This document shows positions 1-10,620 of a DNA stretch of 64,000 nt, in pieces. Below the pieces are notes generated by a model that saw nothing but the letters and a program-made list of their open reading frames with translations, was not told the origin of the DNA and did no database searches. The position numbers and the translations under genes are program-made. The DNA comes from Rubellimicrobium thermophilum DSM 16684 (GTDB lineage Bacteria > Pseudomonadota > Alphaproteobacteria > Rhodobacterales > Rhodobacteraceae). Where the stretch lies: NCBI RefSeq assembly GCF_000442315.1, contig NZ_KE557320.1, positions 893,606-957,605 on the forward strand, written 5' to 3'. Numbering within the stretch: position 1 is the first letter of the stretch; every line of letters begins with the position of its first letter.

Positions 1-131
1 TGCGCTTCGGCATCGCCCCTCTCTACATCGGAGAGGCCGAGATCGACCGCGCGGTGGATGTTCTGGCCGAGGTCATGGAGCGGCGGCTGTGGGACAACCC
101 GGCCTACCGCATCCGCGCGCCCGTCACCTGA
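1..131 (+). CDS. kynU: Kynureninase, C-terminal fragment
   Basis: Only the last 42 residues are in the window; the gene enters from the left edge. The tail begins RFGIAPLYIGEAEID and continues to a TGA at 129-131. This is the conserved C-terminal end of PLP-dependent kynureninase, where an RFG-x-APLY stretch precedes a helix that finishes the small domain. The enzyme cleaves kynurenine to anthranilate and alanine in tryptophan breakdown. The catalytic lysine and PLP-binding part lie outside the window, so the call rests on this short tail alone. The next gene converges on it with a 13-base gap. Confidence 0.75.
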   Translation, partial: RFGIAPLYIGEAEIDRAVDVLAEVMERRLWDNPAYRIRAPVT

Positions 132-144
132 GGACGCGCCGACG

Positions 145-918
145 TCAAAGCGCGCGGTCGAGGTGGGTGTAGCCGCCATCGGGAAAGATCCACTGACCGG
201 TCACGTGGCTGGCGCGGTCCGACAGAAGCCAGAGCACGGCATCGGCAATCTCGCGCGGGGTGGTCATCCGATGACCGAGCGGGATGCGCGCGACGATGCG
301 GGCCTCCTCCGCCGCCGGATCGGGCAGCGCATCGAGAAGACGGCGGTAGAGGGGCGTCATCACCTCGGCGGGCACGACAGCGTTGACGCGGACACCCGCG
401 GCCGCCAGTTCCGCCGCCCATTCCCGTGTCAGCCCCAGCTGCGCCGCCTTGGCCGCGACATAGGCCGAGGTGCCCCCCTGCCCCGTCACGGCCGTCTTGG
501 AGCTGACATTGACCACGGCACCGCGCGCTGCCTTCAGATCGGGCAGGAACAGATGCATCAGCGTGTAGTAATGGACGAGATTGGCATCGAGAGAGGCCCG
601 GAATGCCTCTGGCCCGGCATCGAGTCCGACACGGTCATTGGCGCCGGCATTGTTTACGAGGGCATGGATGGGACCCCAGCCCCGGCGCACGGCCTCGGCC
701 GCGGCCCGGCAATCGGCATCGCGCGACAGGTCGGCCAGCACGAAACCTGCCCGCGGGGCCGCCCGACGCAGCCGGGAGAGAAGATCCGCATCCGGTTCCC
801 GCCGGGCGAGGATGACCGGCGTCGCCCCCTCCTCGGCCAGGCCTTCGGCCACCGCCGCGCCGATCCCCGAACCGCCGCCGGTGACAACCACCACCTTGTC
901 CCGCAATCCCAGATCCAT
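145..918 (-). CDS. SDR-family dehydrogenase, L-fucose dehydrogenase-like
   Basis: A 257-residue classical short-chain dehydrogenase of the length usual for the family. The NAD(P)-binding TGGGSGIG motif is at residues 13-20, followed by an NNAG motif and the Ser...Tyr-x3-Lys active site (NVSSK ... SAYVAAK). The start MDLGLRDK, the SSKTAVTGQG stretch and the end DGGYTHLDRAL match what I recall of bacterial L-fucose dehydrogenases, which oxidise L-fucose and related aldoses to lactones. I chose the ATG at 918 because GGAGGAG lies just upstream, although the frame stays open further. The exact substrate is inferred from resemblance only. It converges on kynU, and no other fucose-degradation gene is adjacent. 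Confidence 0.72.
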   Translation of the reverse strand: MDLGLRDKVVVVTGGGSGIGAAVAEGLAEEGATPVILARREPDADLLSRLRRAAPRAGFVLADLSRDADCRAAAEAVRRGWGPIHALVNNAGANDRVGLDAGPEAFRASLDANLVHYYTLMHLFLPDLKAARGAVVNVSSKTAVTGQGGTSAYVAAKAAQLGLTREWAAELAAAGVRVNAVVPAEVMTPLYRRLLDALPDPAAEEARIVARIPLGHRMTTPREIADAVLWLLSDRASHVTGQWIFPDGGYTHLDRAL

Positions 919-1090
919 CCGTTCTCCTCCCCATGATCCGCAAGGCCGGGCGTCGCGCCATGACAACAGAACACGGGTCGCATGGGCAGGGAACCGGCCA
1001 CCCCCTTCCCCATCGCCTACCGGACGTGCCACCCTGATCCCCAGGACCCGAGGGCGCAAGAACCCGGCGGGCGATGAGGGGCATCAGGCA

Positions 1091-1720
1091 ATGGGCGATC
1101 GGCGGGGGGCACTCGTGGCGCTGATCCTGGCAGCGGGACTGGCCCCTTGGCCGAGCGAAGCGCAACTTCGCCCTCAGGCCCGACCGGCCGACCTCTCTGC
1201 GCCGCCCCTCAGTGCCGAACAGGCCGTCGCCATGCTGGCCGCCGCGCCCGAGGCCAGACCGGCCGAGACCGGCGCAACCCCTGACGAACCCACCCTGGGC
1301 CGCGTCACCGGTCTGCCGATCCCGCGTTTCGTGTCGCTCAAGGCCTCCGAGGCCAATGCCCGTCGCGGCCCGAGCCTCAGCTATCGCATCGATTGGGTCT
1401 TCGTCCGTGAGGACATGCCGCTGCGCATCACGGCCGAATACGAGAACTGGCGCCGCGTCGAGGACCGGGACGGCCAGGGTGGCTGGATCCATTATTCCCT
1501 TCTCTCCGGCACGCGGACCGTCATCGTGGAGCAGGACCGTCTGCCGCTGCGTGCCCGTCCCGACGAGCGCTCGCCCGAGACCGCCCTGCTCGAGGCCGGG
1601 GTGATCGCCCGGGTCGAATCCTGCGATCCGGACTGGTGCCGGATCAGTGCCGGCGGATACCGCGGCTGGGTGCGCAAGGAGGCCGTCTGGGGCGTGGATC
1701 CAGAGGAGATCATCGAATAG
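1091..1720 (+). CDS. Secreted SH3-domain protein
   Basis: A 209-residue protein. The N-terminus (a few polar residues, then VALILAAGLA and a likely cut near SEA-Q) looks like a signal peptide for export to the periplasm. The C-terminal half carries two bacterial SH3-like repeats. The first has the typical LKASEANARRGPS...WVFV...ENWRRVED...GWIHYSLL pattern. The second has LPLRARPDE...CDPDWCRISAGGYRGWV. Such proteins usually bind or act near the cell wall, and no catalytic domain is attached. The open frame extends far upstream, but I chose this ATG because it begins the signal peptide. It faces hisG tail to tail, 8 bases apart. Confidence 0.7.
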   Translation: MGDRRGALVALILAAGLAPWPSEAQLRPQARPADLSAPPLSAEQAVAMLAAAPEARPAETGATPDEPTLGRVTGLPIPRFVSLKASEANARRGPSLSYRIDWVFVREDMPLRITAEYENWRRVEDRDGQGGWIHYSLLSGTRTVIVEQDRLPLRARPDERSPETALLEAGVIARVESCDPDWCRISAGGYRGWVRKEAVWGVDPEEIIE

Positions 1721-1728
1721 ACCGGCCA

Positions 1729-2421
1729 TCACACGGCCCCGATCCGATGCCGCAGAACCTCGAGCGCGGCGAGCCGCTCGGCGTCCCAGGGCGCAACCAG
1801 CGAACGGAACAGCGTGGCCTCGCTCTGCAGGATGAGCCCATCCGACAGGATGCGCAGACCATTGGCGCGCAGGGTCTCGCCCGTGGAGGTGATGTCGGCA
1901 ACCGCCTCGGCGGCCTCGGCCTTCACGGTGCCTTCGGTCGCGCCCTGGCTGTCCACCAGGACATAGTCCGCAACGCCATGGCGGCGCAGGAAATCCCGCG
2001 TCAGGCGGTGATACTTGGTGGCGATCCGCAGGCGATGGCCATGATCGCGCCGGAAGGCCGCGCAGGCGGCATCGAGATCGTCGAGGCTGCGCACATCCAC
2101 CCAGAAGTCGGGCACCGCGATCACCACATCGGCCCGGCCGAAGCCCATCGGCGCCAGAACCTCTGCCCGGCTTTCCCAGGAGGCGAGCTTCTCGCGCAGA
2201 AGATCCGTTCCTGTCACACCCAGATGCAGCCGACCGGCCCCCAGAGCAGCCGGAATCTCGCCCGCGGAGAGAAGGACCGGCTCGATCCCGTCCCAGCCGG
2301 AACGGGCGGCATAGGTGCGCTCTCCCCCGTCGCGTTCGAGCGGCACGCCACGCGCGGCGAACCAGGCGAAGGTCTCCTCCATCAGACGGCCCTTGGATGG
2401 CAGGCCAAGGCGCAGGGTCAT
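1729..2421 (-). CDS. hisG: ATP phosphoribosyltransferase catalytic subunit (short form)
   Basis: HisG joins ATP and PRPP in the first, feedback-controlled step of histidine synthesis in the cytoplasm. At 230 residues it is the short form, which lacks the C-terminal regulatory domain and needs HisZ as partner; hisZ lies directly upstream. The start [13 protein letters not shown] and the GVTGTDLLRE and GATEGTVKAE stretches are typical; the last is the PRPP-binding loop region. Its ATG overlaps the hisZ stop by 4 bases (ATGA), as expected for subunits made in equal amounts. It is the third gene of hisS-hisZ-hisG. Confidence 0.95.
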   Translation of the reverse strand: MTLRLGLPSKGRLMEETFAWFAARGVPLERDGGERTYAARSGWDGIEPVLLSAGEIPAALGAGRLHLGVTGTDLLREKLASWESRAEVLAPMGFGRADVVIAVPDFWVDVRSLDDLDAACAAFRRDHGHRLRIATKYHRLTRDFLRRHGVADYVLVDSQGATEGTVKAEAAEAVADITSTGETLRANGLRILSDGLILQSEATLFRSLVAPWDAERLAALEVLRHRIGAV

Positions 2422-3518
2422 CGGCCCTCCTCCCGCAGAAGCGCGGCCAGTCCCGCGCGCACGGCGCCGCCCACCGCGGGCACCTCCCTCCCCCGGCCCA
2501 GCACACGGGTCAGGGCGTCGTAACGTCCGCCCGAGGCGACGGGGGGCAGATCCGGGCGTCCCTCGGCGAACAGGCCGAAGACGAAACCGTCATAGTATTC
2601 GAGGGTTGTGCGGCCGAAACTGCCCTCGAAGGCCAGCGCATCGACCTCCACCCCCCGGGCATCGAGGGCATCCAGCCGGCGGGCCAGGCGATCCGCCGCG
2701 GGACGGAGCCAGGGCGCCTCATGCGTCAGAAGACGCAGATCTGCCAGGGCCCGTGGCGCCGGCTCGGCGATCGCCAGAAGCGCATCGATCAGGGCCACCT
2801 GCGCCTGCGGAATCGGGGGGGTTGCGGCGTCGGCGCGCAGGGCTTCGATGCGGGCCTCCACCTCGGCCCTGGTCCGCAGGCCGATCTCCGGCCCGGCCCC
2901 GGCAAAGGGATCGGCCGCGGCCAGCAGCGCGGCCCGCCCTTCGGGCATCGGCGCGCGCCCGGCATAACGGTCGAGCAGCGCCCGGAAGCGGCGCGGACGC
3001 CAGAGATGCCGGCGCAGGGCGGCCTTGCGCAGGGCTGTCGTCTCCAGCCCCTCGACCGCGGCGAGCAGCAGCCCGATATCGCCCGTCGCCGCCCGCAGCG
3101 GCAGCCCGCGCAGGGCCCCCGCGACAGTGGCAAAGACCTCGGCCTCGGCCTGGGCGGGATCCCGCGCGCCGAACAGCTCGAATCCCGCCTGATGGAACTC
3201 GGCAGGGCGGTGTTCGTCCTCCTCCTCCTGGCGGCGGAACACCTCTCCCGCATAGGCATAGCGCGCCGGATCGCGGCCGGCCTCCATATGCATCCGCACC
3301 ACGGGAACGGTGAAATCCGGGCGCAGCATCATCTCGCCGCGCAGGGGATCCTCGGTGACGAAGGCGCGGGCGCGGATGTCCTCTCCATACAGATCGAGCA
3401 GCAGATCCGCAGGCTGGAGGATGTCGGCCTCCACCTCCTCGGCCCCCAGGGCGCGGAAATGCGCCAGCAGGCGCTGGGCCTCGGCCCGGGCGAGGGCGCG
3501 GGAGACGGAAGGACTCAT
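2418..3518 (-). CDS. hisZ: ATP phosphoribosyltransferase regulatory subunit
   Basis: A 366-residue paralogue of histidyl-tRNA synthetase that has lost aminoacylation and instead activates short-form HisG and mediates histidine feedback. The class II synthetase core is visible: [14 protein letters not shown] (motif 2 region), [23 protein letters not shown] and the C-terminal [16 protein letters not shown] chose the ATG at 3518 because it overlaps the hisS stop as ATGA and starts at the normal family position; the frame is open further upstream. Its own stop overlaps the hisG start in the same way. Confidence 0.93.
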   Translation of the reverse strand: MSPSVSRALARAEAQRLLAHFRALGAEEVEADILQPADLLLDLYGEDIRARAFVTEDPLRGEMMLRPDFTVPVVRMHMEAGRDPARYAYAGEVFRRQEEEDEHRPAEFHQAGFELFGARDPAQAEAEVFATVAGALRGLPLRAATGDIGLLLAAVEGLETTALRKAALRRHLWRPRRFRALLDRYAGRAPMPEGRAALLAAADPFAGAGPEIGLRTRAEVEARIEALRADAATPPIPQAQVALIDALLAIAEPAPRALADLRLLTHEAPWLRPAADRLARRLDALDARGVEVDALAFEGSFGRTTLEYYDGFVFGLFAEGRPDLPPVASGGRYDALTRVLGRGREVPAVGGAVRAGLAALLREEGR

Positions 3519-5011
3519 GATCCCGGACCCTTCCGCAGCATCGCCGCCAGGCGGGCGGCCAGTTCGGCCCGGGGCACCTCCTGCTGGGCGGGACGGTCCT
3601 TCCATTGTTCGAGCGAGGCGCCCGCCGCCAGAGCCGCACCCAGCGCGAGATCCTTGACCTGCACGACGCCGCGCGCCCTCTCGTCCGAACCTTCGATCAC
3701 CGCAAAGGGGGCGCGGCGGCGGTCGGCATATTTCATCTGGGCCCCGAAGTTCCTGGGGTTCCCCAGATAGACCTCGGCCCGCAGACCGGCTGCGCGCAGC
3801 TCGGCCGCCATGGCAAAGGCATCGGCCATGCGATCGCGGTCCATCACGGTGACGACGATGGGGCCCTCGGCCTCGGCGGTGCTGCGGCCTGTCGCCCGCA
3901 GGGCAGCCAGAAGGCGGTCCACCCCGATGCTGACCCCGGTAGCGGGAACCGTCTCGCCGGTGAAGCGCTTCACGAGATCGTCATAGCGTCCGCCCCCGGC
4001 GACCGAGCCGAAGCGGCGCGGCTGGCCGTCCTCGCCGAGGATCTCGAAGGTCAGCTCGGCCTCGTAGACAGGACCGGTATAGTAGCCAAGCCCCCGGACC
4101 GTGGCGGGATCAAGGATCACGCGGTCCGCAAGACCCAGCGCATCGAGAAGCTCCGCGATCTGGGCCAGTTCGGCGATCCCTTCGGCGCCCATGCGGCTGC
4201 GGCCGCAGAGCGCCTCCAGATTGCGCAGCGTGGCAGCCCCGTCCGCGCCCCGTGCACGGACGAAAGCCAGGATGACATCCGCCTGATCCGCCGCAAGATT
4301 GGCCCCGCGGGTGAAATCCCCGCTCTCGTCCCGGCGCCCTTCGCCCAGAAGGGCGCGCACGCCGCCTTCGCCCAGACGGTCGAGCTTGTCGATGGCGCGC
4401 AAGGCGATCCCCCGCCCGGCCGCATGGCGGTCCGGGTCGGCAGGGTCGAGCAGGCCGGCCACCTCGAGAACGCCGTTGAGGACCTTGCGGTTGTTGACCT
4501 TCACCAGGAAGTCCCCGCGGGGAATGCCGACCTCCTGCAGCGCCTCGCAGAGCATGGCGATGATCTCGGCATCGGCGGCGACGCCCGGCGCCCCCACCGT
4601 ATCGGCATCGCACTGATAGAACTGGCGGAAACGGCCGGGACCCGGCTTTTCGTTGCGCCAGACGGGACCCATCGCATAGCGGCGGTAGGGTGTCGGAAGG
4701 ACCGGTCGGTGCTGGGCATAGACACGGGCCAGAGGCGCCGTCAGATCATAGCGCAGCGCAAGCCAGTCTCCCTCCTCCTCCTGCCAGGCAAAGACGCCTT
4801 CGTTGGGACGGTCCACATCGGGGAGGAACTTGCCCAGAGCCTCGACCGTCTCGACGGCAGAGGTCTCGAGCGCCTCGAAACCGTGGCGGCGATAGACGGC
4901 GGCGATGCGGTCGAGCATCGACGCCCGTTCGGTCACCTCGGCGCCGAAATAGTCGCGAAAGCCCTTGGGCGTCTCGGCACGCGGGCGGCGGGGCTTGGGA
5001 TCCCTGGGCAA
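3515..5011 (-). CDS. hisS: Histidyl-tRNA synthetase
   Basis: Charges tRNA-His in the cytoplasm. The protein is 498 residues when started at TTG 5011. I prefer this start because AGGAGG sits 6 bases before it and the product begins [21 protein letters not shown], right before the conserved family start. Class II motifs are present: [42 protein letters not shown] and the C-terminal GGRYDDLV ... [10 protein letters not shown], followed by an anticodon-binding domain. It is longer than E. coli HisRS (about 424), as in other Rhodobacterales. First gene of a translationally coupled hisS-hisZ-hisG operon, which ties tRNA charging to control of histidine synthesis. Confidence 0.94.
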   Translation of the reverse strand: MPRDPKPRRPRAETPKGFRDYFGAEVTERASMLDRIAAVYRRHGFEALETSAVETVEALGKFLPDVDRPNEGVFAWQEEEGDWLALRYDLTAPLARVYAQHRPVLPTPYRRYAMGPVWRNEKPGPGRFRQFYQCDADTVGAPGVAADAEIIAMLCEALQEVGIPRGDFLVKVNNRKVLNGVLEVAGLLDPADPDRHAAGRGIALRAIDKLDRLGEGGVRALLGEGRRDESGDFTRGANLAADQADVILAFVRARGADGAATLRNLEALCGRSRMGAEGIAELAQIAELLDALGLADRVILDPATVRGLGYYTGPVYEAELTFEILGEDGQPRRFGSVAGGGRYDDLVKRFTGETVPATGVSIGVDRLLAALRATGRSTAEAEGPIVVTVMDRDRMADAFAMAAELRAAGLRAEVYLGNPRNFGAQMKYADRRRAPFAVIEGSDERARGVVQVKDLALGAALAAGASLEQWKDRPAQQEVPRAELAARLAAMLRKGPGS

Positions 5012-5113
5012 GGCGGCCCTCCTGGCTTGATGCGGCGCCGCTTTAGCGCCGGGGACGGGTCGGGGCAACGGCAGGGGCTTGCGGCCCGTGCAGAAAGCAC
5101 CATGCTGGCGGGC

Positions 5114-5311
5114 ATGGCAGACCTCGTGACCCTCGAAGAGCGGATGGCGCATCTGATCCGCACCGTGGACGAGCTTTCCGACGTGGTGGCGCGGCAGGCG
5201 CGCGAGATTGCCGTGCTGGAACGACGCGTGGCGATGCTGATGGAGAGGGAGGCCGAGCGCGAGGCCGAAGCCGCCCGCAACGCGCCCGTGGACCCGCCCC
5301 CCCACTGGTAG
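5114..5311 (+). CDS. slyX: SlyX-family small coiled-coil protein
   Basis: A 65-residue protein, almost all helix. [19 protein letters not shown] and [19 protein letters not shown] show heptad spacing of hydrophobic residues, and it ends in PPPHW. The length, the coiled coil and the terminal PPHW are characteristic of SlyX, a conserved small protein whose function is not established. An in-frame ATG at 5102 would add four residues (MLAG); neither start has a strong ribosome site. It diverges from hisS across about 100 bases that should hold both promoters. Confidence 0.75.
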   Translation: MADLVTLEERMAHLIRTVDELSDVVARQAREIAVLERRVAMLMEREAEREAEAARNAPVDPPPHW

Positions 5312-5397
5312 GGGCCGGCGCAGAGCTCCGACAGACCGGGTTCCGGCTGGCATGCGAATCCTCCCTGGCAAGATGGCGGCAGGATTCGCCAGACCGG

Positions 5398-5433
5398 TTA
5401 AGGAGAGGTAAACGCAACACGCGTTGCGTTTAC
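5398..5433. other. TTAA element with perfect hairpin between slyX and dnaE ends
   Basis: TTAA at 5398-5401 is followed seven bases later by TAAAC. The second half overlaps a perfect inverted repeat at 5408-5433: 11-bp arms GTAAACGCAAC / GTTGCGTTTAC around an ACGC loop. It lies downstream of both slyX and dnaE, so it is more likely a transcript-end or repeat element than a promoter site. There is no T-run on either side, so it is not a textbook intrinsic terminator. It resembles the start of the repeat at 49280. Confidence 0.55.
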
Positions 5434-5492
5434 CCGATCTTTACCGGAGCTGTGCATGGGGGGTGATTCGGCCTCCCGCGCCGATGCGATGG

Positions 5493-5528
5493 GGCCCGCC
5501 CCTCGGGATGGGGATCGGCGGGCGGGCC
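5493..5528 (-). terminator. Stem-loop downstream of dnaE
   Basis: 9-bp arms GGCCCGCCC (5493-5501) and GGGCGGGCC (5520-5528) enclose an 18-base loop, just beyond the dnaE stop at 5539. It could stop minus-strand transcription, but no T-tract follows, so the role is inferred. Confidence 0.35.
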
Positions 5529-5538
5529 GCAGGCGGGG

Positions 5539-8500
5539 TCAGATCTCCTCTACCTCCAGCACGCCCGGAACATGACGCAGCGCCCGGCGCATCTGGGGCG
5601 TCACGGGCCAGAGCCGGGGCAGGTCGATCTCCACCTCACCGGGCAGCGAGGGGTGAAGCAGGCAGAGGGTGACGGGACCGCCCTTTGCCGCCCGCGTCGC
5701 CCGACAGGCCTGATCGAGCACGGCGGCAACGGCCGGCAGCGCCTCCTCGCTGCCGACAAAGCGCGAAGGCCCTGCATGCCGGCCACCGCCTCGTCGATGG
5801 CCCGCACATTGCGGCCGGTGAGACGGACGGCCTCGCCTTCCATCACGGCCTCGACCTGCATGACGACGCGACTGCCGGGTTCGAGAAGCGGACGGGCGGC
5901 CTCGAGCGCCTCGCTGAACAGCGTGACCTCGAACTGGCCGGTGGGATCGGACAAGGTGACGAAGGCGAATCGGTTGCCCCGCGCGCTCTTGCGTTCCTGA
6001 CGGGCGGCGACGACGCCGGCCATCTCGACCAACCGGGGACCATCCTGCACAAGCTGCACGACCTCATCATGGCTGTGCACGCCCCGCCGGCGGAGCGCGG
6101 GAAGGTAATCGTCCAGCGGATGACCGGTGAGGTAGAAGCCGACGGCCTTGAATTCCTCGGCCATGCGTTCGGGGCCGTCCCAGTCGGGGACTTGGGGCAG
6201 ACGCGGTTCGGGCAGATCGTCGCCCGCCTCGCCGAACAGAGAGACCTGGCTGGAGCCCTTCTGTTCGTGGACAGCCGCGGAATAGGCGATGAGCGCCTCC
6301 AGCCCCTCGCAGACGCGTCGGCGGTTGGAATCGAGCATATCGAAGGCCCCCGCGCGCGCCAGCATCTCGAGCGGGCGGCGGCCGATACGCTTGAGATCCA
6401 CGCGGCGAGCAAAGTCGAACAGCGTGACGAAGGGGCGGTCCCCCCGCCCCTGCTCGATCAGCTTCATCGCCTCCGGGCCGACATTCTTGAGAGCGCCGAG
6501 CGCATAGGCGATGGTGCCGTTCACGACCTTGAAGAGGGCATCCGAGCGGTTCACGCAGGGCGGGGTCCAGGGAATGCCGAGCGTCTTGCGCAGCTCCTGG
6601 AAATAGCCGGCCAGCTTGTCGGTCAGATGCAGATCGCAGTTCATGACGCCGGCCATGAACTCGACGGGATGGTTGGCCTTGAGCCAGGCGGTCTGATAGC
6701 TGACCACGGCATAGGCCGCGGCATGGCTCTTGTTGAAGCCGTAATTGGCGAATTTCTCGAGCAGGTCGAAGACTTCGCCGGCCTTTTCCTTCGACACGCC
6801 GTTGCGGACCGCGCCTTCGATGAACTTGGGGCGCTCGCGGGCCATCTCCTCGGGGATCTTCTTGCCCATGGCACGGCGCAGCAGATCCGCCCCGCCCAGG
6901 GAATAGCCCGCCATGACGCGGGCGATCTCCATCACCTGCTCCTGATAGACGATGATGCCCTGCGTCTCCTCCAGGATATGGTCGATCAGGGGATGGACCG
7001 ACTGACGCGGGCGCAGGCCGTTCTTCACCTCGCAGTAGATGGGGATGTTCTCCATCGGGCCGGGACGGTAGAGCGCCACGAGGGCCACGATGTCCTCGAT
7101 GCAGGTGGGGCGCATCCGCTTGAGCGCATCCATCATGCCGGCGGATTCGACCTGGAACACCGCCACGGTGCGAGCCCGGGCATAGAGATCGAAGGTGCGC
7201 GCATCGTCCAGCGGAATGGCGCCGATGTCGTTTTCGGTCCCGGGCGCGGGATCATAGAGACGGGTGCCGTCGGCCGCGACATGCAGCGGGCGCGTGGCGG
7301 TGACGAGATTCACCGCGTTGCGGATCTGGGTCAGGGTCTTCAGGCCGAGGAAGTCGAACTTCACCAGACCCGCCTGTTCCACCCATTTCATGTTGAACTG
7401 GGTGGCAGGCATGTCGTCCGTGCCGGGTGCACGGAAGACGGGCACCAGCTCGTCCAGCGGGCGGTCGGCGATGACGACCCCCGCCGCATGGGTCGAGGCG
7501 TTGCGCAGAAGGCCCTCGAGCTTTTCGGCGATCTCGAGACAGCGGCGGACGACCTCCTCCTCGCGCATGGCCTCGCGCAGGCGGGGCTCTTCGGCCAGCG
7601 CCCGGGTGATGGAGACGGGCTTGACCCCCTCCATGGGGATCATCTTGGCCAGGCGGTCCACCTGCCCGTAGGGCATCTGGAGCACGCGGCCCACATCGCG
7701 CACCGCGGCCTTGGAGAGCAGCGCGCCGAAGGTGATGATCTGCCCCACGCGGTCGCGGCCGTATTTCTCTTGCACATAGGCGATGACCTCTTCGCGCCGG
7801 TCCATGCAGAAGTCGATGTCGAAGTCCGGCATCGACACCCGTTCGGGATTCAGGAAGCGCTCGAAGAGAAGGCCGTAGCGCAGCGGATCGAGATCGGTGA
7901 TGGTCAGCGCATAGGCCACAAGGCTGCCCGCCCCCGAACCGCGCCCCGGCCCCACGGGAATCCCGTGCGCCTTGGCCCATTTGATGAAGTCAGCCACGAT
8001 CAGGAAATAGCCCGGAAAACCCATCTGCTCGATGATGGAGAGCTCGAAGGCGAGGCGCCGTTCATACTCCTCCACCGGGGCGGCATGCGGGATCACGGCC
8101 AGACGGGCGGCCAGCCCCTCGCGCGCCTGGCGGCGCAGCTCCTCCACCTCGTTGTCGGCGAAGCGGGGCAGGATCGGCTTGCGCCTGGGCACCCGAAAGG
8201 CACAGCGGCGGGCGATCTCCACCGTGTTCTCCAGCGCCTCGGGCAGGTCGGCGAAGAGGGCGGCCATCTCGGCCTGGCCCTTGAACCAGTGTTCGGGCGT
8301 CAGGCGGCGGCGCGGTTCGGCCTGGTCGAGATAGGTCCCGTCGGCGATGCAGAGCAACGCATCATGCGCCTCATGCATCGCGGCATCCGGGAAATGCGCA
8401 TCATTGGTCGCCACAAGGGGCAGATCGAGCGCATAGGCGAGGTCGATCAGGGGGCCTTCGGTCAGACGCTCGGCCTCCGGCAGGCCGCCATCGACGGGAT

Positions 8501-9028
8501 GACGCTGAAGCTCCACATAGAGGCGCGACGGAAAGGCCGCGGCCAGGCGGCGCAGCAGGGATTCGGCCCTGGCGGCCTGGCCGGCCCGGATCAGGCGCCC
8601 GAGCGGGCCATCCGCCCCCCCGGTCAGGCAGATCAGCCCGGCGGCATGCCGCTCCAGATCCGCAAGCGAAACCTGCACGATGCCATTGCTGTTGCCCAGA
8701 TAGGCGCAGGAGGACAGCTTCATCAGGTTCATCCAGCCCGCCTCGGACTGGCAGAGCAGGACCACCGGCGCGGGGCGGTGGGGGGGCGGCCCGGCTCTGG
8801 CTCCTGATAGGCCAGGTCGAGCTGGCAGCCGATGATGGGCTGGATCCCGGCTTTGACCGCATGTTCCGAAAATTCCAGCGCCGCGAAGCAGGCATTGGTG
8901 TCGGTAAGGGCGACCGCCGGCATTCCCGCCTCCGCCGCAAGGCGGGGGATCTGCTTCACGGGGATCGCCCCCTCGAGCAGGGAATGTTCGGAATGGACGC
9001 GCAGATGGATGAAGCGGGGATCGGCCAT
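5539..9028 (-). CDS. dnaE: DNA polymerase III alpha subunit (two frameshifts in this sequence)
   Basis: The replicative polymerase catalytic subunit, about 1,164 residues when two single-base breaks are bridged, which is the normal length. The N-terminus [15 protein letters not shown] is the PHP domain. [12 protein letters not shown] carries the catalytic aspartates, [20 protein letters not shown] is the finger region, and the C-terminus has an OB fold ([13 protein letters not shown] ... [13 protein letters not shown]) before the tail. Break 1: a run of 7 G at 8780-8786 needs 8 to join the [14 protein letters not shown] part to the [17 protein letters not shown] part. Break 2: AAA at 5758-5760 needs a fourth A to join GLRA to [11 protein letters not shown]. 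An essential gene cannot be doubly broken, so I read these as sequence errors. Confidence 0.93.
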
Positions 9029-9228
9029 GTGCGCAAGCTAGGCCGGAGCGGGGCGAGTCGGAAGCCGCGATCATGCCCCCGCCCGGACAGCGTGGCCCCG
9101 GCCCCGCCGTGCAACGGGGCTGGACAGGTGGACCGGCCTGGGCTTTCATCGACAGGGCCCCGTGCGCTCTACGCCGCATCGACCGCCGGGGCAGGAGGAC
9201 GGACTGGGTAAGGCGGCGGACGACCCGG

Positions 9229-10620
9229 ATGAAAATCGCGTTTTCCCTCAACGGAGAGAGGGTGACGGCCGAAGCGCCGCCGACGCGCACCCTTCTGGAA
9301 TGGCTGCGCGAGGAGCGGCGCCTGACAGGCACCAAGGAAGGCTGCAACGAGGGCGATTGCGGCGCCTGCACCGTCATGGTGACGGACGAACGCGGAGCGC
9401 GGGCGCTCAATGCCTGCATCCTGTTCCTGCCCCAGCTTCAGGGCAAGGCCGTGCGCACCATCGAAGGGATCGCCGGACCGGACGGAACACTGCACCCCGT
9501 CCAGCAGGCCATGATCCGGCATCACGGCAGCCAGTGCGGTTTCTGCACGCCCGGTTTTGTCGTCTCCATGGCGGTTGCGCATCTGAACGGAGAGCGCGAC
9601 TGGGACAGCGCGCTGGCCGGAAACCTTTGCCGCTGCACCGGCTATGCCCCGATCCTGCGCGCAGCCGAGGCCGCCGCGGCAGAGCCGGTGCCGGACTGGA
9701 TGCAGGACAGACCCCCCCGTGCGGAAGAAGCCGACGTGCCGACAGGCGCCGGGGCGGCCGGGGGCGCGGTCTGTCTGCCGGCAAGCGCGGACGATCTGGC
9801 GGCCTGGTATGATGCCAACCCCGATGCCATCCTGATCGGCGGGGCGACGGATGTGGGCCTCTGGGTCACGAAGGGGCTCCGCGATCTGCCCAAGCTGGCC
9901 TTCCTGCACCGCGCCCGCGATCTCGCCCGGATCGAGGAGCGGAACGGGCGGCTCTGGATCGGGGCCGGCGCGACGATGACCGAGGTGCTCGAGGTCGTGC
10001 GCGGACGCTTTCCCTCCTGGGCAGGGCTGATCCGGCGCTATGGATCGATGCAGGTGCGCAATGCGGCGACGATCGGGGGAAATATCGCCAACGGATCGCC
10101 CATCGGGGACAACCCGCCGGTGCTGATCGCCCTGGGCGCGGTGCTGCATCTGCGGCGGGGGAATACCCGGCGCAGCATGCCGATCGAGGACTTCTTCCTC
10201 GATTACGGCCGACAGGACCGCCAGCCCGGCGAGTTCGTCGAGGGGGTGGATCTGCCGCTTCAGGCGCCGGGGCTGCGGGTCTGGAAGCTCTCGAAACGGT
10301 TCGATCAGGACATCTCGGCCGTCTGCGGCGCCTTCGACCTGAGGGTGGAGGGCGGCACCGTGACGGCGGCCCGGGTGGCCTTCGGCGGCATGGCGGGGAT
10401 CCCCAAACGGGCGCGGAGCGTGGAGACGGCGCTGATCGGACGCCCCTGGGCGGAGGACACGATCGCCGCGGCCGAAGCCGCCCTTGCCGAGGATTTCCAG
10501 CCCATCAGCGACATGCGCGCCTCGGCCGGTTACCGGATGCAGGCCGCAGGCGGGATGCTGAGGCGTTACTGGCTGGAATCGCAGGGCCTGTCGCTGTCCG
10601 TGCGGGAGGTGACGCCATGA
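9229..10620 (+). CDS. xdhA: Xanthine dehydrogenase small subunit (FeS/FAD)
   Basis: 463 residues; oxidises hypoxanthine and xanthine to urate together with XdhB. The N-terminal plant-type [2Fe-2S] domain has C39, C44 and C47 ([11 protein letters not shown]) and C63 (NAC). The second [2Fe-2S] domain has QCGFCTPG and NLCRCTGY. An FAD-binding CO-dehydrogenase-flavoprotein domain follows ([31 protein letters not shown]). I chose the ATG at 9229 because it opens the ferredoxin domain; the frame is open earlier. First gene of a seven-gene purine operon, divergent from dnaE across about 200 bases. Its TGA overlaps the xdhB ATG. Confidence 0.94.
   Translation: MKIAFSLNGERVTAEAPPTRTLLEWLREERRLTGTKEGCNEGDCGACTVMVTDERGARALNACILFLPQLQGKAVRTIEGIAGPDGTLHPVQQAMIRHHGSQCGFCTPGFVVSMAVAHLNGERDWDSALAGNLCRCTGYAPILRAAEAAAAEPVPDWMQDRPPRAEEADVPTGAGAAGGAVCLPASADDLAAWYDANPDAILIGGATDVGLWVTKGLRDLPKLAFLHRARDLARIEERNGRLWIGAGATMTEVLEVVRGRFPSWAGLIRRYGSMQVRNAATIGGNIANGSPIGDNPPVLIALGAVLHLRRGNTRRSMPIEDFFLDYGRQDRQPGEFVEGVDLPLQAPGLRVWKLSKRFDQDISAVCGAFDLRVEGGTVTAARVAFGGMAGIPKRARSVETALIGRPWAEDTIAAAEAALAEDFQPISDMRASAGYRMQAAGGMLRRYWLESQGLSLSVREVTP

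Noticed and set aside
5539..9028. Programmed frameshifting in dnaE
   Set aside because: Two breaks of the same kind as those in some 18 other genes, located at homopolymers without slippery-site structure; error is the simpler reading.
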